Positions 61,320 to 64,000 of a stretch of DNA of 64,000 nucleotides are shown in pieces. The position numbers and the translations under genes are program-made. Origin of the DNA: Halisarca cf. caerulea (lineage: Eukaryota; Porifera; Demospongiae; Chondrillida; Halisarcidae); assembly GCA_963170055.1 (NCBI GenBank), contig CAUJGJ010000467.1, forward strand, positions 472,901 to 536,900, written 5' to 3'. The notes beneath the pieces were generated by a model. The model saw nothing but the letters and a program-made list of their open reading frames with translations. It made no database searches and was not told the DNA's origin. The first letter of the stretch is position 1; the number at the start of each line of letters is the position of its first letter.

Positions 61320-64000
61320 ATGCTGGTGCTAATACCAATATTTGGCACTAGCACCACGCACATTCCCAGAGGAAACACATGAATTTTATTCACTGAAGTG
61401 GGCGTATATGTGTAGTGTTGGATATGCTGGTGCTAATACCAATATTTGGCACTAGCACCACGCACATTCCCAGTGGACACACATGAACATTCTTAACTGC
61501 TGTGGGCGTATTTGTGTAGTGTTGGATATGCTGGTGCTAATACCAATATTTGGCACTAGCACCACGCACATTCTCAGTGGACACACATGAAGTTTCTTAA
61601 CTGCTGTGGGCGTATTTGTGTAGTGTTGGATATGTTGGTGCTAATACCAATATTTGGCACTAGCACCATGCACATTCCCAGTGGACACACATGAAGTTTC
61701 TTAACTACTGTGGGCGTATTTGTGTAATGTTGAATATGCTGGTGCTAATACCAATATTTGGTACTAGCACCACGCAAATCCCAGTGGACACTCATGAAGT
61801 TTCTTAACTACTGTGGGCGTATTTGTGTAGTGTTGGATATGCTGGTACTAATACCAATATTTGGCACTAGCACCACGCACATTCCCACTGGACACACATG
61901 ACCTTTCTGAAGTGCTGTGGGCGTATTAGTGTAGTGTTGATATGCTGGTGCTAATACCAATATTTGGCACTAGCACCACGCACATTCCCAGAGGAAACAC
62001 ATGAATTTTATTCACAGAAGTTGGCGTATATGTGTAGTGTTGGATATGCTGGTGCTAATACCAATATTTGGCACTAGCACCACGCACATTCCCAGTGGAC
62101 ACACATGAAGTTTCTTAACTGCTGTGGGCGTATTTGTGTAGTGTTGGATATGCTGGTGCTAATACCAATATTTGGCACTAGCACCACGCACATTCCCAGT
62201 GGACACACATGACCTTTCTGAAGTGCTGTGGGCGTATTTGTGCAGTGTTGATATGCTGGTGCTAATACCAATATTTGGCACTAGCACCACGCACATTCCC
62301 AGAGGAAACACATGAATTTTATTCACTGAAGTTGGCGTATATGTGTAGTGTTGGATATGCTGGTGCTAATACCAATATTTGGCACTAGCACCACGCACAT
62401 TCCCAGTGGACACACATGAACATTCTTAACTGCTGTGGGCGTATTTGTGTAGTGTTGGATATGCTGGTGCTAATACCAATATTTGGCACTAGCACCACGC
62501 ACATTCTCAGTGGACACACATGAAGTTTCTTAACTGCTGTGGGCGTATTTGTGTAGTGTTGGATATGTTGGTGCTAATACCAATATTTGGCACTAGCACC
62601 ACGCACATTCCCAGTGGACACACATGAAGTTTCTGAAGTGCTGTGGGTGTATTTGTGTAGATTTGGATATGCTGGTGCTAATACCAATATTTGGCACTAG
62701 CACCACGCACATTCCCAGTGGACACACATGAAGTTTCTGAAGGGCTGTGGGCGTATTTGTGTAGTGTGGGATATGCTGGTGCTAATACCAATATTTGGCA
62801 CTAGCACCACGCACATTCCCAGTGGACACACATGAAGTTTCTGAAGTGCTGTGGGTGTATTTCTGTAGATTTGGATATGCTGGTGCTAATACCAATATTT
62901 GGCACTAGCACCACGCACATTCCCAGTGGACACACATGAAGTTTCTGAAGGGCTGTGGTCGTATTTGTGTAGTGTGGGATATGCTGGTGCTAATACCAAT
63001 ATTTGGCACTAGCACCACGCACATTCCCAGTGGACACACATGAAGTTTCTGAAGTGCTGTGGGCGTATTTGTGTAGATTTGGATAAGCTGGTGCTAATAC
63101 CAATATTTGGCACTAGCACCACGCACATTCCCAGTGGACACACATGAAGTTTCTGAAGTGCTGTGGGCGTATTTGTGTAGTGTTGGATATGTTGGTGCTA
63201 ATACCAATATTTGGCACTAGCACCACGCACAATCCCAGTGGACACACATGACCTTTCTGAAGTGCTGTGGGCGTATTTGTGTAGTGTTTATATGCTGGTG
63301 CTAATACCAATATTTGGCACTAGCACCACGCACATTCCCAGTGGAAACACATGAAGTTTCTTCACTGAAGTAGGCGTATATGTGTAGATTTGGATATGCT
63401 GGTGCTAATACAAATATTTGGCACTAGAACCACGCACATTCCCAGTGGACACACATGAAGTTTCTTAACTGCTGTGGGCGTATTTGTGTAGTGTTTGATA
63501 TGCTGGTGCTAATACCAATATTTGGCACTAGCACCACGCACATTCCCAGTGGACACACATGAAGTTTCTTAACTGCTGTGGGCGTATTTGTGTAGTGTTG
63601 GATATGTTGGTGCTAATACCAATATTTGGCACTAGCACCACGCACAATCCCAGTGGACACACATGACCTTTCTGAAGTGCTGTGGGCGTATTTGTGTAGT
63701 GTTGATATGCTGGTGCTAATACCAATATTTGGCACTAGAACCACGCACATTCCCAGTGGAAACACATGAAGTTTCTTCACTGAAGTGGGCGTATATGTGT
63801 AGTGTTGGATATGCTGGTGCTAATACCAATATTTGGCACTAGCACCACGCACATTCCCAGTGGACACACATGAAGTTTCTTAACTGCTGTGGGCGTATTT
63901 GTGTAGTGTTGGATATGCTGGTGCTAATACCAATATTTGGCACTAGCACCACGCACATTCCCAGTGGACACACATGAAGTTTCGTAACTGCTGTGGGCGT
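61320..64000 (+). repeat. Copy of the 22-25 kb domain, running off the window
   Basis: Units match about 22,160-25,055 in order: GAATTTTATTCACTG, GAACATTCTTAACTG, CATTCTCAGTGG, the 208-bp dimer run, and 103-bp GACC / TTCACTGAAG modules. The offset is 39,152 bp at 61,382, 39,048 at 62,004, 38,944 at 62,315 and 38,945 from about 62,400 onward. The steps are two one-monomer losses (the GTGGGTG / GATTTGG unit and one TTAACTGCTG unit) and a one-base difference near 23,455. Only scattered substitutions otherwise separate the copies. Confidence 0.9.
63974..64000 (+). repeat. Truncated last monomer
   Basis: Twenty-seven bases of the next unit before the window ends. It reads TTTCGTAACTGCTG, with a T-to-G change creating a CpG not seen at this offset in the units around it. 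The array clearly continues beyond the window. Confidence 0.95.

Larger units (their letters stand above)
1..64000 (+). repeat. 104-bp tandem satellite array filling the window
   Basis: Every line of the window continues the same monomer, which begins ATGAAGTTTC and ends GTGGACACAC. Starts recur every 104 bases, or every 103 where one G is lost, from base 1 to 63,974. No unit is inverted and no unrelated sequence separates units. The spacing total fits 616 full monomers with about 91 bases missing overall. Monomers differ at a limited set of sites, mostly offsets 11-30, 36-51 and 72-102, and the variants travel together as types. Uniform orientation, head-to-tail order and higher-order structure are typical of eukaryotic centromeric or pericentromeric satellites. 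That location is an inference, since no flanking chromosome is visible. The family is not one I recognise. No gene of any kind is supported inside the array. Confidence 0.98.

Noticed and set aside
1..64000. CRISPR array
   Set aside because: Repeats are 104 bp and directly joined, with no unique spacers and no cas genes.
1..64000. CENP-B box
   Set aside because: No TTCG....A..CGGG match on either strand in the reference monomer. The closest stretches, TTTCTGAAGTGCTGTGG and the TTTCGTAACTGCTGTGG at the window end, lack the CGGG core.
1..64000. Inverted satellite blocks or strand switch
   Set aside because: The start word ATGAAG or ATGACC, or a close variant, appears on the plus strand throughout; no reverse-complement monomer was seen.
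1..64000. A novel multi-gene system hidden in the window
   Set aside because: There is no non-satellite sequence to hold one. Interest lies in the repeat architecture, not in encoded functions.

Overview
The whole 64 kb window is one uninterrupted array of tandem satellite DNA. The monomer is 104 bp, with a common 103-bp form, and every copy lies in the same orientation. Counting repeat starts from base 1 to the last one at 63,974 fits 616 complete monomers plus 27 bases of the next, with a net shortfall of about 91 bases from the 103-bp units. This count is arithmetic from spacings, not an alignment. I see no protein-coding gene, RNA gene, transposon, CRISPR array, non-satellite spacer or strand inversion. 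The longest open frames (about 60-85 codons) recur with the satellite and are translations of it.

This is a eukaryotic heterochromatic or centromeric/pericentromeric type of sequence, probably from a long-read assembly. I do not recognise the satellite family or species. The reference monomer is about 46% G+C and has two CpG sites. Both recur as TpG or CpA in some copies, which suggests a genome with cytosine methylation. Each monomer carries a 33-bp imperfect dyad (offsets 50-82) that could form a hairpin or cruciform. No CENP-B box was found.

Diagnostic variants define about fifteen monomer types that follow each other in fixed orders, so the array is built from higher-order repeats (HORs). 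Layout: 1-5,194 mixed units with a 10-mer HOR (~1,038 bp); 5,195-9,250 a segment with a 1,039-bp 10-mer, which recurs at 30,641-34,600 and partly at 28,566-30,640; 9,250-12,890 a 17-mer HOR (1,766 bp); 13,270-15,230 a block whose order recurs in expanded form at 53-60 kb; 15,230-20,870 nested duplications (1,246, 2,179 and 3,425 bp); 20,870-23,678 an 11-mer HOR (~1,141 bp); 23,679-24,198 a 208-bp dimer; 24,199-28,565 mixed units with 7- to 9-mer spacings; 34,600-37,811 a patchwork; 37,916-41,131 a 12-mer (1,245 bp) and a 7-mer (726 bp); 41,859-42,898 two identical 520-bp pentamers; 43,625-53,278 a tandem duplication of ~4.8 kb; 54,629-60,860 a tandem duplication of 3,116 bp; 61,320-64,000 a copy of the region 38.9 kb upstream (about 22.1-25.0 kb).

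The array reads as a record of repeated unequal exchange: whole-monomer losses, hybrid monomers at junctions, and young duplications on older diverged ones. Block boundaries were read by eye from diagnostic variants and are good to about one monomer unless an exact spacing is given.
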